A stretch of DNA of 64,000 nt. Source: Luteimonas sp. 9C (lineage in GTDB: Bacteria > Pseudomonadota > Gammaproteobacteria > Xanthomonadales > Xanthomonadaceae). Position numbers and translations under genes: made by a program. Every line of letters starts with the position of its first letter. Positions within the stretch are counted from its first letter, which is position 1. The notes under the pieces were generated by a model. It did no database searches. It saw nothing but the letters and a program-made list of their open reading frames with translations, and was not told where the DNA came from. Below, in pieces: positions 32,701 through 43,084 of this stretch. The stretch is from positions 1,279,670 to 1,343,669 of the forward strand of contig NZ_LR733312.1 of NCBI RefSeq assembly GCF_902506295.1, given 5' to 3'.

Positions 32701-34940
32701 GCCGCCACCACCTTGACCTTGCCGGCCGACAGCGCCGCCGTGGCGCCGTAGCCCGATTCCACCCACGCTGCGCCCGGCGCGACGCGATCGTCGACCGCCA
32801 CCTGCAGCGTCGCGGTGCCGACCGCGTTCGACACCTTGGCCATGCCACCGTCGGCGACGCTGCTCGCAGCCGCGTCGTCGGGATGCAGCACGATGCGCGG
32901 ACCCAGGGTCAGCGGATGCGACTGCAGCGCAGCCGCGCGACGGGTCAGGCCGTCGACGCGGTAGATCGCCTGGCTGACCGCCAGTTCGAAGCCGTCACCG
33001 TCGACGACCGGCGCCGCGGATGCGGCCACCGTGACCGCCCTGCCCTGCACGCCCGCCCGCAGGCCGGCGAGATCGGTGAACTCGAAGCCCGGGGCTTCGA
33101 GCGCGCCACCCAGGGCACGCAACACGCGCCAGCCGGCGCGCGCGTCACCCGGCAGCTTGCCGGCCGCAGTGGCGTGCTGGTCGCGGCCTTCGAGATTGGT
33201 CAGCGTCGCGTCGATTTCGGCGAGTGCCCCGATCGGCAGGATCACGTCGGCGACGCTGCGCGTGGACTGGCAGGCGAAGTGGCTGAAGGCCACGACCTGC
33301 GCCGCGCCCAGCGCCTGCAGCGCCTGCGCCTGGTCGGCGAAGTCCAGACCCGGCTCGATGCCGTAGATCACGTACGCGCCGCGGCGCTCGGCCAGCATCG
33401 CGTTGGCATCGCGGGCACTCGGCAGTACGCCGAGGCGCGACAGACCCAGGGCATTCGCGCCATGCGGAATGCGGCACAGCGAGGCGCCCGTCTCGGCAGC
33501 GAGCGCCGCCGCGGCCTTGCGGATGTCGGCCGCGTGCGCGCTGGCTTCCGCCTGCGCACCGACGATGATCGCCGCGTGCTTCGCGCCGCGCAGCGCATCA
33601 CCGAGTTCGGCGACCTGCAGCGTTTCGGCGATCTTCGACGGCGCCACGATCGCCTTGTCTTCGATGTCGAAGGTGAAGTCGAAATCGACCGGATTGACCA
33701 CGTACACCTTCGCGCCACGCTTCCACGCCTGACGCACGCGGTGATGCAGCAGCGGCACTTCGTGACGGAGGTTGCTGCCGACGAGCAGCACGACGTCGGC
33801 CTGCTCGAGTTCGGCGACCGGCATCGCGAAGGCTTCCGCAATGGCGCCATCGGAGAGATCGCGCTGGGCGATGCGGTGGTCGAGGTTGCCGGTGCCCAGG
33901 GCCTCGGCCAGACGTGCCAGCAGCGCGCCCTCCTCGTTCGAGGTCGACGGATGCACCAGCACGCCGAGTTCGTCGGCCGCGTTGTCGCGCAGGATCGTCA
34001 TCGCGCGCTCGAGCGCCTCGTCCCACGAGGTCTCGCGCCATTCGCCGCCGTCCTTGACCAGCGGATGCACCGCGCGGTCGTCGGCCGTCAGGCCCTGGTG
34101 CGAATACCGGTCGCGGTCGGAAATCCAGCACTCGTTGACCGCTTCGTTGTCGCGCGGCACGGTGCGCATCACGTCGCCGCGGCGCAGGTGATGGAACAGG
34201 TTGCTGCCCAGCGCGTCGTGACCGCCGAGCGATTCGCGCGCGATCAGTTCCCACGGACGCGCACGGAAGCGGAACACCTTGTTGGTCAGCGCGCCGACCG
34301 GGCACACGTCGATGACGTTGCCCGACAGTTCGGTCGTCAACGGCTTGCCATCGTAGGTGCCGATCTGCAGGTTCTCGCCACGCTGCATGCCGCCCAGTTC
34401 GTAGGTCCCAGCGATGTCGGCGGTGAAGCGCACGCAGCGCGTGCACTGGATGCAGCGGGTCATCTCGGTGGCGACCAGCGGACCGAGGTTCTCGTCGGCG
34501 ACGACGCGCTTGCGCTCGGCAAAGCGGCTGACCGAACGGCCGTAGCCGAGCGAGAGATCCTGCAGTTCGCACTCGCCGCCCTGATCGCAGATCGGGCAGT
34601 CGAGCGGATGGTTGATCAGCAGGAACTCCATCACGTTGCGCTGGGCCTTGAGCGCCTTCTCGTTGCGCGTGAAGACCTTCAGGCCGTCCATCACCGGCGT
34701 GGCGCAGGCCGGCGACGGCTTGGGCGCACCGCGGCCGCCGACTTCGGTGTCGACCAGGCACATGCGGCAGTTCGCGGCGATCTCGAGCTTGTCGTGATAG
34801 CAGAAACGCGGGATCGGAATGCCGGCCTTGTCGGCGGCATGGATGATCATCGAGCCCTTGGGCGCGGCCAGTTCGACGCCGTCGATGAAGACGGTGACGT
34901 GGTCGGGCGGCAGGTCCGGATTGACAGGTTGCGCGCTCAT
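32697..34940 (-). CDS. nuoG: NADH-quinone oxidoreductase subunit G
   Basis: A 747-residue iron-sulfur subunit. N-terminal [2Fe-2S] ferredoxin domain ([16 protein letters not shown] and later ACATPV), the His/Cys segment [14 protein letters not shown], and [10 protein letters not shown] for further [4Fe-4S] clusters, then a molybdopterin-oxidoreductase-like domain without a cofactor role. The ATG giving SAQPVNPDL is chosen; upstream in-frame sequence runs into the nuoF-nuoG gap and is not family-like. Confidence 0.95.
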   Translation of the reverse strand: MSAQPVNPDLPPDHVTVFIDGVELAAPKGSMIIHAADKAGIPIPRFCYHDKLEIAANCRMCLVDTEVGGRGAPKPSPACATPVMDGLKVFTRNEKALKAQRNVMEFLLINHPLDCPICDQGGECELQDLSLGYGRSVSRFAERKRVVADENLGPLVATEMTRCIQCTRCVRFTADIAGTYELGGMQRGENLQIGTYDGKPLTTELSGNVIDVCPVGALTNKVFRFRARPWELIARESLGGHDALGSNLFHHLRRGDVMRTVPRDNEAVNECWISDRDRYSHQGLTADDRAVHPLVKDGGEWRETSWDEALERAMTILRDNAADELGVLVHPSTSNEEGALLARLAEALGTGNLDHRIAQRDLSDGAIAEAFAMPVAELEQADVVLLVGSNLRHEVPLLHHRVRQAWKRGAKVYVVNPVDFDFTFDIEDKAIVAPSKIAETLQVAELGDALRGAKHAAIIVGAQAEASAHAADIRKAAAALAAETGASLCRIPHGANALGLSRLGVLPSARDANAMLAERRGAYVIYGIEPGLDFADQAQALQALGAAQVVAFSHFACQSTRSVADVILPIGALAEIDATLTNLEGRDQHATAAGKLPGDARAGWRVLRALGGALEAPGFEFTDLAGLRAGVQGRAVTVAASAAPVVDGDGFELAVSQAIYRVDGLTRRAAALQSHPLTLGPRIVLHPDDAAASSVADGGMAKVSNAVGTATLQVAVDDRVAPGAAWVESGYGATAALSAGKVKVVAA

Positions 34941-34970
34941 GCAGCGACACTCTTCATCAAGGCGACGACG

Positions 34971-34987
34971 CCCCTCGAGTCGAGGGG
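34971..34987. other. Perfect hairpin in the nuoF-nuoG gap
   Basis: CCCCTCGA-G-TCGAGGGG, an 8-bp perfect stem with a 1-nt centre, lies in a 103-bp non-coding gap. Most other nuo junctions here overlap or are under 20 bp. It has no T-tract; a processing or attenuating role is only a guess. Confidence 0.5.
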
Positions 34988-35043
34988 CTGGACGCTTTCG
35001 CGCGCAGCGCGGATGCGTCCGGGGAGCTGGAGACGTGCTGCGC

Positions 35044-36411
35044 TCATGCGGCGACTGCCTTCGGCACCACGGTGCCGTTGCGCTGGTCGTCGACGAGGAA
35101 GCGCTTGTTGAGAATCGCGTACTCGAATTCGTCCCAGAAATGACGCAGGAAACCCTGCACCGGCCAGGCGGCCGCTTCACCGAACGCGCAGATGGTGTGT
35201 CCCTCGATCTGGCCGGCCGCAGCCCGCAGCATCTGCAGGTCCTCGACCGTCGCGGTGTGATCGGCGATGCGGCACAGCATGCGGTACATCCAGCCGGTGC
35301 CTTCGCGGCACGGCGTGCACTGGCCGCAGCTCTCCTTGTAGTAGAAGCGCGCGATGCGTCGGCACGCGCGCACCATGCAGGTGGTGTCGTCCATGACGAT
35401 GACCGCGCCCGAGCCGAGGCCGGAGCCGGCCTTCTGCAGCGCGTCGTAATCCATCGTCAGGCTCATCATGGTCTCGCCCGGCAACACCGGCATCGACGAA
35501 CCGCCCGGAATCACGCCCTTGATGGTGCGGCCTTCGCGCATGCCGCCGCACAGGTCCAGCAGTTCCGAGAACGGCGTGCCCAGGCGGATTTCGTGGTTGC
35601 CCGGGTTGGCCACGTGGCCCGAGACCGAGAAGATCTTGCAGCCGCCGTTGTTGGGCTTGCCCAGGTCCATGAACCACTGCGCGCCGTTGCGCACGATCGC
35701 CGGCACCGAGGCGTAGGTCTCGGTGTTGTTGATCGTGGTCGGCTTGCCGTACAGACCGAAGTTGGCCGGGAACGGCGGCTTGAAGCGCGGCTGTCCCTTC
35801 TTGCCTTCCAGCGATTCCATCAGCGCGGTCTCTTCGCCGCAGATGTAGGCGCCCGCGCCGAGCGCGTTGTAGATGTCCACGTCGATGCCCGAGCCGAGCA
35901 GGTTCTTGCCCAGCCAGCCATTGGCGTACGCCTCGGCGGTGGCTTCTTCCAGATGCTCGAAGGGCTCGTGGTGGAATTCGCCGCGCAGGTAGTTGTAGGC
36001 CACGGTCGAGCCGGTCGCGTAGCACGCGATCGCCATGCCCTCGATGACCGAATGCGGGTTGTAGCGCAGGATGTCGCGGTCTTTCGCGGTGCCCGGCTCG
36101 GATTCGTCCGAATTGCAGAGGATGTACTTCTGCATCTCGCCCTTGGGCATGAAGCTCCACTTCAGACCGGTCGGAAAGCCCGCGCCGCCGCGGCCACGCA
36201 GGCCCGACTGCTTGACCATCTCGATCACGTCGGCCGGCGGGATCTTCTCTTCGAGGATCTTGCGCAGCGCGCTGTAACCACCCGTCTTGAGGTAGTTCTC
36301 GTAGGACCACGGCTTGTCGAAATGCAGCGTGGTGTAGACCGCCTGGTGCTCCTTCGGCGCAGGCCCGACGGGCCCGTAACCTTCGGAAGACTTGGGATGG
36401 TGATGTGCCAT
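35044..36411 (-). CDS. nuoF: NADH-quinone oxidoreductase subunit F
   Basis: A 455-residue subunit that binds NADH, FMN and the [4Fe-4S] cluster N3. [15 protein letters not shown] is the FMN/NADH glycine-rich loop, [17 protein letters not shown] a second binding segment, and [12 protein letters not shown] the cluster ligands. The start [11 protein letters not shown] is chosen because the extension upstream overlaps nuoE. Confidence 0.96.
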   Translation of the reverse strand: MAHHHPKSSEGYGPVGPAPKEHQAVYTTLHFDKPWSYENYLKTGGYSALRKILEEKIPPADVIEMVKQSGLRGRGGAGFPTGLKWSFMPKGEMQKYILCNSDESEPGTAKDRDILRYNPHSVIEGMAIACYATGSTVAYNYLRGEFHHEPFEHLEEATAEAYANGWLGKNLLGSGIDVDIYNALGAGAYICGEETALMESLEGKKGQPRFKPPFPANFGLYGKPTTINNTETYASVPAIVRNGAQWFMDLGKPNNGGCKIFSVSGHVANPGNHEIRLGTPFSELLDLCGGMREGRTIKGVIPGGSSMPVLPGETMMSLTMDYDALQKAGSGLGSGAVIVMDDTTCMVRACRRIARFYYKESCGQCTPCREGTGWMYRMLCRIADHTATVEDLQMLRAAAGQIEGHTICAFGEAAAWPVQGFLRHFWDEFEYAILNKRFLVDDQRNGTVVPKAVAA

Positions 36412-36425
36412 GTCCGCGCGATGCC

Positions 36426-36953
36426 CTACTTCAGACCGTCGATCAGCTCGTCCACCGCTTGCGGCGTGAGCTTCTCGTGGTAATGACCGTTGATGACCAC
36501 GACCGGCGCGCCGCAGCACGCAGCCACGCACTCTTCCTCGCGCTTGAGGAAGACGCGACCGTCGGCGGTGGATTCACCCAGCTTGCAGCCCAGCTTCTTC
36601 TCCGCGTGCGCGACGAGATCCTCGGCGCCGTTGAGCCAGCAGCTGATGTTCGTGCAGAACGCGACGTTGTTGCGGCCGACCTGCTCGGTCTCGAACATCG
36701 AGTAGAACGTCGCGACCTCGTAGGCCCACACCGGCGGCAGGTCCAGATACTTGGCGACGCCGGCGATCAGCTCGTCGGTCAGCCAGCCGTTGTTCTGTTC
36801 CTGCGCCGCGAACAGGCCCTGCAGCACCGCGGAGCGCTTGCGGTCCTCGGGAAACTTGGTCAGCCAGTGGTCGATGTGCGCGCGCGTGTCGCCGCTGAGC
36901 ACGACCATCGGATCGACGTTGCGGGCGTTCTCGAAATTGCCAGTCGCCTTCAT
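36426..36953 (-). CDS. nuoE: NADH-quinone oxidoreductase subunit E
   Basis: A 175-residue thioredoxin-fold subunit with the [2Fe-2S] cluster N1a. Ligands appear in [11 protein letters not shown] and in [11 protein letters not shown]. The N-terminal helix bundle includes [13 protein letters not shown]. Its start overlaps the nuoD stop by 4 bp. Confidence 0.96.
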   Translation of the reverse strand: MKATGNFENARNVDPMVVLSGDTRAHIDHWLTKFPEDRKRSAVLQGLFAAQEQNNGWLTDELIAGVAKYLDLPPVWAYEVATFYSMFETEQVGRNNVAFCTNISCWLNGAEDLVAHAEKKLGCKLGESTADGRVFLKREEECVAACCGAPVVVINGHYHEKLTPQAVDELIDGLK

Positions 36954-38263
36954 CGGTCGACTTCTCCGAACACGATGTCATAGGTACCGATCATCGCCAC
37001 CACGTCGGACAGCATGTGTCCGCTGGTGATGGCGTCCATCGACGAGAGATGCGCGAAACCGGGCGCGCGCAGATGCACGCGGAACGGCTTGTTCGCGCCG
37101 TCGGAGACCAGATAGCAGCCGAATTCGCCCTTCGGGGCCTCGACTGCGCTGTAGGTCGCGCCGGCGGGCACGCTGTAGCCCTCGGTGAACAGCTTGAAGT
37201 GATGGATCAACGCTTCCATGTCGTCCTTCATCGATTCACGCGACGGCGGCGACACCTTGTAGTTGTCCAGCATGACCGGGCCGGGGTTCGCCCGCAGCCA
37301 GTTCACGCACTGCTGGATGATCTTCGCCGACTCGCGCATTTCGAACACGCGCACGAGATAGCGGTCGTAGCAGTCGCCGTTGACGCCCACCGCAATGTCG
37401 AAATCGACGTCGGCGTACTTGGCGTAAGGCTGGGTCTTGCGCAGATCCCATTCGACGCCGGAACCCCGCAGCATCGGGCCGGTCATGCCCCAGGCCTTGG
37501 CCAGCTCCGGCGGGATCACGCCGATGCCGACGGTGCGCTGCTTCCAGATGCGGTTGTCGGTGAGCAGGGTTTCGTACTCGTCGACGCGACCCGGGAAATC
37601 CTTAGCGAACGCCTCGAGATAGTCGAGCATCGAGCCGCCGCGCCACTTGTTGAAGCGCTTCAGCTTCTCGCCCTTGCGCCAGCGCGACTCGGCGTACTGC
37701 GGCATCTGCGCCGGCAGATCGCGGTAGACGCCGCCGGGGCGGTAATAGGTCGCGTGCATGCGCGCGCCCGAGACCGCCTCGTAGACGTCCATCAGTTCTT
37801 CGCGCTCGCGGAACGCGTAGAGCATCACCGCCATCGCGCCGAGGTCGAGCGCGTTCGAACCCACCCACATCAGGTGGTTGAGGATGCGGGTGATCTCGTC
37901 GAACAGCGTGCGGATCCACTGCGCACGCTCGGGCGCCTCGATCCCCATCAGGGTCTCGATCGCGCGCACGTAGGCGTGCTCGTTGCACATCATCGACACG
38001 TAGTCGAGGCGGTCCATGTAACCGATCGACTGGTTGAACGGCTTGGACTCGGCCAGCTTCTCGGTGCCACGGTGCAGCAGGCCGATGTGCGGATCGGCGC
38101 GCATCACGGTTTCGCCGTCCATCTCCAGGATCAGCCGCAGCACGCCGTGCGCGGACGGATGCTGGGGACCGAAGTTGAACGTGTAGTTGCGGATTTCCTG
38201 CTTCAGCGCTTCCGCGCTCGGCGTCGCGTTGGTGTGCAGCGAGGTGGTCGGGACGGCGCTCAC
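36950..38263 (-). CDS. nuoD: NADH-quinone oxidoreductase subunit D
   Basis: A 437-residue 49-kDa-type subunit lining the quinone-binding cavity. [14 protein letters not shown] near the N-terminus carries the conserved quinone-site His, and [13 protein letters not shown] follows. It is separate from nuoC, unlike the fused nuoCD of E. coli. Confidence 0.96.
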   Translation of the reverse strand: MSAVPTTSLHTNATPSAEALKQEIRNYTFNFGPQHPSAHGVLRLILEMDGETVMRADPHIGLLHRGTEKLAESKPFNQSIGYMDRLDYVSMMCNEHAYVRAIETLMGIEAPERAQWIRTLFDEITRILNHLMWVGSNALDLGAMAVMLYAFREREELMDVYEAVSGARMHATYYRPGGVYRDLPAQMPQYAESRWRKGEKLKRFNKWRGGSMLDYLEAFAKDFPGRVDEYETLLTDNRIWKQRTVGIGVIPPELAKAWGMTGPMLRGSGVEWDLRKTQPYAKYADVDFDIAVGVNGDCYDRYLVRVFEMRESAKIIQQCVNWLRANPGPVMLDNYKVSPPSRESMKDDMEALIHHFKLFTEGYSVPAGATYSAVEAPKGEFGCYLVSDGANKPFRVHLRAPGFAHLSSMDAITSGHMLSDVVAMIGTYDIVFGEVDR

Positions 38264-39018
38264 TTGGCAGCCTCCGCGCGACGCGCCATCTGCTCGCCGC
38301 TCGCGGTCGCGAAGCGGGCATCGTCACGGATCACGCGCGGCACGCCGACGCGCGGCTCGACCGAGGTCACCGGCTCGTACACCACGCGCTTGCGCTCGGC
38401 GTCGTAACGCACTTCGACATTGCCGATCAACGGGAAGTCCTTGCGGAACGGGTGACCGACGAACCCGTAGTCGGTCAGGATGCGACGCAGGTCCGGGTGA
38501 CCTTCGAAGATCACGCCGAACAGATCGAACGCCTCGCGCTCGAACCAGTTGGCGACCGGCCAGAGCACGGTCAACGACGAGACCACCGGCAGATCGTCGC
38601 TCGGCGCGAAACACCGCAGCATCACGCGCTGGTTGTGCTGGATCGACAGCAGCTGCGCGACTGCGGCAAAACGCCGCTGCGGGACCGGAATCTCGGCATC
38701 GCCCTGCGGCTGCGCGACCTGGCGACTGCCGGTTTCGCCGAACTTGAAACGGCCCGGACCGCGCCCTTCGACACCGCGGCTGAAGCCCTCGGAGGACACG
38801 TCGGTATCCCACTCGTCGCTGCCGTGGCCGAGGTAGTCGACGCCGCAAACGTCGATCAGCATTTCGAAACCGAACTCGTCGCGCAATGCGCGCGCGGTGT
38901 CGAGCCAGTCGCCGGCGGTGGTGACCGTCACCTCGCCACGCGGCAGGGCCACCGCCACGTCGGCGTCGGAGAAGCGCGCGCGCAGGCGCGCGGCGAACGC
39001 GGTGGAGGACTCACGCAT
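38260..39018 (-). CDS. nuoC: NADH-quinone oxidoreductase subunit C
   Basis: A 252-residue 30-kDa-type subunit. The family signature [22 protein letters not shown] and [10 protein letters not shown] are present. An insertion at about residues 78-105 rich in Gly and polar residues is extra relative to short homologues. The start overlaps the nuoB end by 8 bp. Confidence 0.95.
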   Translation of the reverse strand: MRESSTAFAARLRARFSDADVAVALPRGEVTVTTAGDWLDTARALRDEFGFEMLIDVCGVDYLGHGSDEWDTDVSSEGFSRGVEGRGPGRFKFGETGSRQVAQPQGDAEIPVPQRRFAAVAQLLSIQHNQRVMLRCFAPSDDLPVVSSLTVLWPVANWFEREAFDLFGVIFEGHPDLRRILTDYGFVGHPFRKDFPLIGNVEVRYDAERKRVVYEPVTSVEPRVGVPRVIRDDARFATASGEQMARRAEAAK

Positions 39019-39589
39019 CGCGCTGCCCCGTCTTGGTGTCGCCGAAGTTGGTCGCGCGGCGGATCTTCTTCTGCAACTGAAGAATGCCGTAGATCAGCGC
39101 CTCGGCCGTCGGCGGGCAGCCCGGCACGTAGACGTCGACCGGCACGATGCGGTCGCAACCGCGCACCACCGAATACGAGTAGTGATAGTAACCGCCGCCG
39201 TTGGCGCAGCTACCCATGGAGATGACCCACTTGGGATCCGGCATCTGGTCGTAGACCTTGCGCAGCGCCGGGGCCATCTTGTTGACCAGCGTGCCGGCCA
39301 CGATCATCACGTCCGACTGGCGCGGCGACGGGCGGAACACCACGCCGTAGCGGTCGAGATCGAGGCGCGCCGCACCGGCGTGCATCATCTCCACCGCGCA
39401 GCAGGCCAGACCGAAGGTCATCGGCCACATCGAGCCGGTGCGCGCCCAGTTGAGCAGCACATCGGAACTGGTCGTGACGAAACCGCGCTCGAGCAGCGGG
39501 TTCTCGCCTTCCGGGCGCAGGATGTCGTCCACGCGGCCTTCCGGCAGCGGGTTGTTCATCAGGCGCGCGACGGTCTGGTTCACTCCCAT
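39011..39589 (-). CDS. nuoB: NADH-quinone oxidoreductase subunit B
   Basis: A 192-residue subunit holding the terminal [4Fe-4S] cluster N2. Ligands appear in [23 protein letters not shown] and [11 protein letters not shown]. The chosen ATG (MGVNQTV) overlaps the nuoA stop by 10 bp. Confidence 0.96.
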   Translation of the reverse strand: MGVNQTVARLMNNPLPEGRVDDILRPEGENPLLERGFVTTSSDVLLNWARTGSMWPMTFGLACCAVEMMHAGAARLDLDRYGVVFRPSPRQSDVMIVAGTLVNKMAPALRKVYDQMPDPKWVISMGSCANGGGYYHYSYSVVRGCDRIVPVDVYVPGCPPTAEALIYGILQLQKKIRRATNFGDTKTGQRDA

Positions 39590-39936
39590 TCCAGCGCTCC
39601 CTTCTTCCACACGTAGACGAAGCCGAGCAGCAGCATGCCGGCGAAGATGCCCATCTCGATCAGGCCCAGCACACCGAGTTCGCGGAACACGGTGGCCCAG
39701 GGCACGATGAAGATGATTTCCAGATCGAAGACGATGAACTGGATCGCGATCAGGTAATAGCGCACGTCGAACTGCATGCGCGCGTCTTCGAATGCTTCGA
39801 AGCCGCACTCGTAGGGCGACAGCTTTTCCAGCGTCGGGCGCTTGGGCCCCAACAGGTTGCCAATGATCAGCAATGCAATGCCGATCCCCGTGGCAACGAT
39901 CAGGAACAGCAGGGTCGGCAGATATTCGGCCAGCAC
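39580..39936 (-). CDS. nuoA: NADH-quinone oxidoreductase subunit A
   Basis: A 118-residue, three-helix membrane subunit. [28 protein letters not shown] is the conserved Cys-containing loop and start of helix 2. The likely start is a GTG ([11 protein letters not shown]), preceded by GAGAG; no in-frame ATG gives a family-like N-terminus. It is the first gene of the nuo operon. Confidence 0.93.
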   Translation of the reverse strand: MLAEYLPTLLFLIVATGIGIALLIIGNLLGPKRPTLEKLSPYECGFEAFEDARMQFDVRYYLIAIQFIVFDLEIIFIVPWATVFRELGVLGLIEMGIFAGMLLLGFVYVWKKGALEWE

Positions 39937-39956
39937 TCGGATGTTCTCTCGGCTAC

Positions 39957-39973
39957 GGCCGCAATGTGCGGCC
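39957..39973. other. Perfect stem-loop upstream of nuoA
   Basis: GGCCGCA-N3-TGCGGCC, 21-37 bp before the nuoA start in the presumed 5' UTR. It could affect mRNA stability or translation of the first nuo gene. Confidence 0.4.
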
Positions 39974-40067
39974 TTGGCTCGGCGCCCGTGACGCCGCATT
40001 CTCGAAGCGTCGGAGCGCTTCACGAAGGCCGGGCGATGCACTGATGCGCGATCGCCCGATCACCGCA

Positions 40068-40097
40068 ATTGTACCGGTTACAGAACTGGGGAGTAAA
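40068..40097 (-). promoter_or_regulatory. Predicted nuo operon promoter
   Basis: TTTACT (40092-40097) and TACAAT (40068-40073), 18 bp apart on the minus strand, lie about 130 bp before nuoA and downstream of the tRNA-Leu terminator. The long leader has GC-rich inverted repeats but no ORF that I can support. Confidence 0.45.
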
Positions 40098-40214
40098 CGA
40101 TTTCCGGCCTGCGTATCGGCTGCGGACGCCGCCACGCGCCGTGGCCGCATCCGAACCGCGACGGATGCGCGCGAATGATTCGCGTCCGCGCGCCATGACC
40201 ATCGACCGGACACG

Positions 40215-40240
40215 AAAAAGCCCCGCTTGCGCGAGGCTTT
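40215..40240 (-). terminator. Terminator after tRNA-Leu
   Basis: A 10-bp stem (AAAGCCTCGC / GCGGGGCTTT, one G-U pair, 4-nt loop) followed on the minus strand by extra T. It separates tpiA-secG-tRNA-Leu from nuo. Confidence 0.8.
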
Positions 40241-40279
40241 CCGTGTTCGATACGCATCGAGCGCATCGCTTTTTCCGGT

Positions 40280-40364
40280 TGGTGCCCAAGGGGGGACTCG
40301 AACCCCCACGACCTAAGCCGCTACCACCTCAAGGTAGTGCGTCTACCAATTCCGCCACCTGGGC
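40280..40364 (-). tRNA. tRNA-Leu (GAG)
   Basis: An 85-nt type-II tRNA with a long variable arm, anticodon GAG (loop TTGAGGT between CTACC and GGTAG), T-loop GTTCGAGTC, and encoded CCA. It reads CUC/CUU codons. It lies 61 bp downstream of secG on the same strand, as often found. Confidence 0.96.
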
Positions 40365-40425
40365 AGGTCAACCTGAAACCTCATCCGCGGCTGGTGCCCC
40401 GGCGAGCCGCGCATTGTAATCCCTA

Positions 40426-40878
40426 TCAATCGTTCTGGGGAGTGGGCTGCGGCGATTCCTGCGAAGAATTTTCCGTTGCCGGCGGTGCAGCCGGCACAGC
40501 GCCGTCGGCCGCAGGCGCCGTCGGCACCGTGGCATCGGCAGGCGCAGGCGGCGCAACCGGCGTCGCCGGCGCACCCTCGACCGGCACGGTCGGCACCTGG
40601 CCACCCATCACGCCCAGATCCATGTCCAGCGCGTTGGGATTGGCGCGGTGCATCGCGTACCAGGCCATGAACAGCGTGATCGCGAAGAAGCTGATCGCCA
40701 GCCACTTCGTGGCCTTGGACAGGAAGTTGGATGAACCGCGCGCGCCGAACACGGTGGCGGACGCGCCACCGCCAAAACCGGAGCCGGCCGCGGCGCCGGC
40801 GCCGCGCTGCATGAGGATCAACGCGATCATCGCGATGGCGACGATGACGAACAGGATGTTGAAGACGGTCAGCAGCAT
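40426..40878 (-). CDS. secG: Preprotein translocase subunit SecG
   Basis: A 150-residue inner-membrane subunit of SecYEG. Two helices (about 3-23 and 56-75) flank the conserved loop MQRGAGAAAGSGFGGGASATVFGARG. The C-terminus carries an extra Pro/Ala/Val-rich tail of about 60 residues (about 88-150), missing in E. coli SecG (110 residues). It lies 58 bp after tpiA, probably co-transcribed. Confidence 0.95.
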   Translation of the reverse strand: MLLTVFNILFVIVAIAMIALILMQRGAGAAAGSGFGGGASATVFGARGSSNFLSKATKWLAISFFAITLFMAWYAMHRANPNALDMDLGVMGGQVPTVPVEGAPATPVAPPAPADATVPTAPAADGAVPAAPPATENSSQESPQPTPQND

Positions 40879-40936
40879 TGCGTGGGTGCTCTGGGGTGCC
40901 CGCGAACGGGCCTTGTGTCGGAAGCGCCGGCTGCGC

Positions 40937-41686
40937 TCAGCGCGCGGCCGCGGCGACGATGGCGAGGAAGTCGTCGGCGGCCAGCGAGGCGCCGCCGATC
41001 AATCCGCCGTCGACGTCGGGCTGCGAGAACAGCGCAGCGGCATTGTCGGGCTTGCAGCTGCCGCCATACAGCAGCGGCAACGAATCGGCGATTCTAGCAT
41101 CCTGCTTCGCGACGACGCCACGCAGGAAGGCGTGGACGGCCTGGGCCTGCTCGGGACTGGCGGTCAGCCCGGTGCCGATCGCCCAGACCGGCTCATAGGC
41201 GACGATCGCACCGTCGAACGCGGCGACGCCGGCCTCCGCCAGGACGGCCTCGACTTGGGCGGCGATCACCGCCTCGGTGCGCCCGCCTTCGCGCTGCTCG
41301 CGGGTTTCGCCCACGCACAGGATCGGGACGAGACCCGCGGCATGGGCCGCGACGAACTTCCGGGCGACCAGCGCGTCGTCCTCGGCGTGGTACTGGCGCC
41401 GTTCGGAATGCCCGACCAGCGTGCAGGTGGCGCCGACGTCGACGAGCATCGATGCGGCCACTTCGCCGGTGTAGGCGCCCTTGGCATGCGCACTGACGTC
41501 CTGCGCGCCGAAGGCCACGCCGCGCCGGCCGTGCGACTGGGTCAGCAACGGGAGATACGGGAACGGCGGCAGCACGATCGCCTCCACCCCGCCCGGCAGG
41601 CCGGCGGCGATGGCGTCGACGAGTTCGGTGGCGAAGGTGCGGCTGCCCTGCAGCTTCCAATTGCCGGCGACGATCCTGCGGCGCAT
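40937..41686 (-). CDS. tpiA: Triosephosphate isomerase
   Basis: A 249-residue TIM barrel interconverting dihydroxyacetone phosphate and glyceraldehyde 3-phosphate. Asn9 and Lys11 (AGNWKL), His93 (VGHSERR) and catalytic Glu165 (AYEPVWAIGTG) are present, with the phosphate loop LYGGSCKPDN and GGLIGGASL at the end. The start MRRRIVAGNWK is standard. Confidence 0.97.
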   Translation of the reverse strand: MRRRIVAGNWKLQGSRTFATELVDAIAAGLPGGVEAIVLPPFPYLPLLTQSHGRRGVAFGAQDVSAHAKGAYTGEVAASMLVDVGATCTLVGHSERRQYHAEDDALVARKFVAAHAAGLVPILCVGETREQREGGRTEAVIAAQVEAVLAEAGVAAFDGAIVAYEPVWAIGTGLTASPEQAQAVHAFLRGVVAKQDARIADSLPLLYGGSCKPDNAAALFSQPDVDGGLIGGASLAADDFLAIVAAAAR

Positions 41687-41744
41687 GCGCGACTCCTTGT
41701 GACGAGAGGCGCACGAGGATAGCCGATGCGCGTGCCTGACCGGT

Positions 41745-42218
41745 TCAGGGACCGACCACGTCATCGTGCATCGGCGCCAGCCGGCGCAGCAGCCGGTTCT
41801 GAGCCGCGACCGGCACGCCGCGGCGTTCCATGACCCGGATCAGGTTCTCGACCAGCGCGTTGAACTGCGCCGTGGTGATGCCGCGGCCCGCGTGCGCCTC
41901 CTCCATCGTCAGCCCGTCGTAGCGGCAGGGGCCGCCGGAGACGCTGCAGAACTGCGCGATGAGCATGCCGCGCAGGCGCACGATATTGGCCAGTGCGAAC
42001 TGGAAGTTGATGCGTTCGTCCTCGACCACGACATCGAGCAGATCGTCCACGATGCCCTCGATGCCCGCCTGCCCGCCGAGCGCGCGATACAGCGCATCGT
42101 CGGCCGGCGCAGCGGCGGCGAGCGGCACCGATGGCGTGGGCCGCGTGGCGCAGCCGGACGCGCCGACGGCCAGCACGCAGGTCGCCAGCAGCACACGGAT
42201 GGATGCGCCCGCGGCCAT
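41745..42218 (-). CDS. Group 1 truncated haemoglobin, predicted exported lipoprotein
   Basis: A 157-residue protein. An N-terminal signal with lipobox-like ASGC puts the lipidated Cys at 23; the -3 Ala is not ideal, so simple secretion is an alternative. From about 42 it is a short globin: ALYRALGG (48-49 Gly pair), INFQFALAN, and the proximal His109 in EEAHAGRGIT. Cys91 and Cys98 (CSVSGGPC) flank the Gly-Gly-Pro turn and could form a disulfide in the periplasm. Truncated globins are usually cytosolic, so the export signal is notable. Last gene of a four-gene operon; its start overlaps the DUF3034 stop by 1 bp. Confidence 0.85.
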   Translation of the reverse strand: MAAGASIRVLLATCVLAVGASGCATRPTPSVPLAAAAPADDALYRALGGQAGIEGIVDDLLDVVVEDERINFQFALANIVRLRGMLIAQFCSVSGGPCRYDGLTMEEAHAGRGITTAQFNALVENLIRVMERRGVPVAAQNRLLRRLAPMHDDVVGP

Positions 42219-43084
42219 CAGAAGCTTGCCTGCACGGACAGGTAGGCGCCGCGCTGGCGCTGCAGCGTGGCGATGTCGCCCAGATCGGCCCACGCGCCGA
42301 CGACCGCGACGCGCTTGTTCGGGAACCAGGCGACGAACACATCACGCCAGTCGTCCTCGCGCGCGAAGCCGAGGTTGTCGGGTTTCTGCCGGTACTCGAT
42401 GCCCACCGCCCAGCGCGGGTCCAGCAGCACCACGGCGCTGCCTTCGGCGACGACGCTGTAGCCCGCGCGGCGGTCGCCGCCGAACCCCAGCAGACCGGCC
42501 TGGTTGGCGCGCGTCGCGCGCACCGTGCCGCTGAGCAGCAGGTTGCGTCCGCCGGCTGCCGCCAGCAGCAACCGTGACGCGCTGACGTAGACATCGACGC
42601 CGGTGTCGTCGCGCGCACCGACCAGCGACGGCACCGCGAAATCCAGCTGCCGCTTGGCCTGTACGCCGAGCGCGACCTGCGGGCCGTGCCCGTAAACCAG
42701 ATCGCCACGCAGCCGCAGCTTCGCGCCGAGCACATCCTGGCGGAAGCGCGCGGTCGGCAGCGACAGGGTGTCGCGCAGCGTATCGAGCGAGAACGTCTGC
42801 CGCGCGATCGACAGTTCGATGCGGTTGTCCCAGCTCCAGGCCGCCCCGATCACGTCGAGCCCGTAGTCGTCAGTGCGCACCGCGGTCACGAACGCGGTGC
42901 CGCCCTGCTGGTCGTCGGTGCCGTAGCCGGCGAGCACGGCCCAGGGCACGAGCCCTCCGCCCGCGGCGCCCTCGATCTGGCTGGCGCCGCCGGTCGCGAG
43001 CAGGCGTCCGTCGCCGGCATGGCACGCGAGCGCCGGCAGGCCGGCCAGCGCCGCGAGTGCCCACGCATGCAGGTGCCGCCTCAT
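42218..43084 (-). CDS. DUF3034-family envelope protein
   Basis: A 288-residue protein with a signal peptide (about 1-23, cleavage near ACHAGDG). The mature part is made of alternating-pattern beta strands rich in aromatic residues and ends in Phe (YLSVQASF), as outer-membrane beta barrels do. It resembles the DUF3034 family, which has no assigned function. I infer an outer-membrane barrel from the strand pattern and terminal Phe only. It overlaps the GGDEF-EAL gene by 4 bp (ATGA) and the globin gene by 1 bp, so it is translated with them. Confidence 0.75.
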   Translation of the reverse strand: MRRHLHAWALAALAGLPALACHAGDGRLLATGGASQIEGAAGGGLVPWAVLAGYGTDDQQGGTAFVTAVRTDDYGLDVIGAAWSWDNRIELSIARQTFSLDTLRDTLSLPTARFRQDVLGAKLRLRGDLVYGHGPQVALGVQAKRQLDFAVPSLVGARDDTGVDVYVSASRLLLAAAGGRNLLLSGTVRATRANQAGLLGFGGDRRAGYSVVAEGSAVVLLDPRWAVGIEYRQKPDNLGFAREDDWRDVFVAWFPNKRVAVVGAWADLGDIATLQRQRGAYLSVQASF

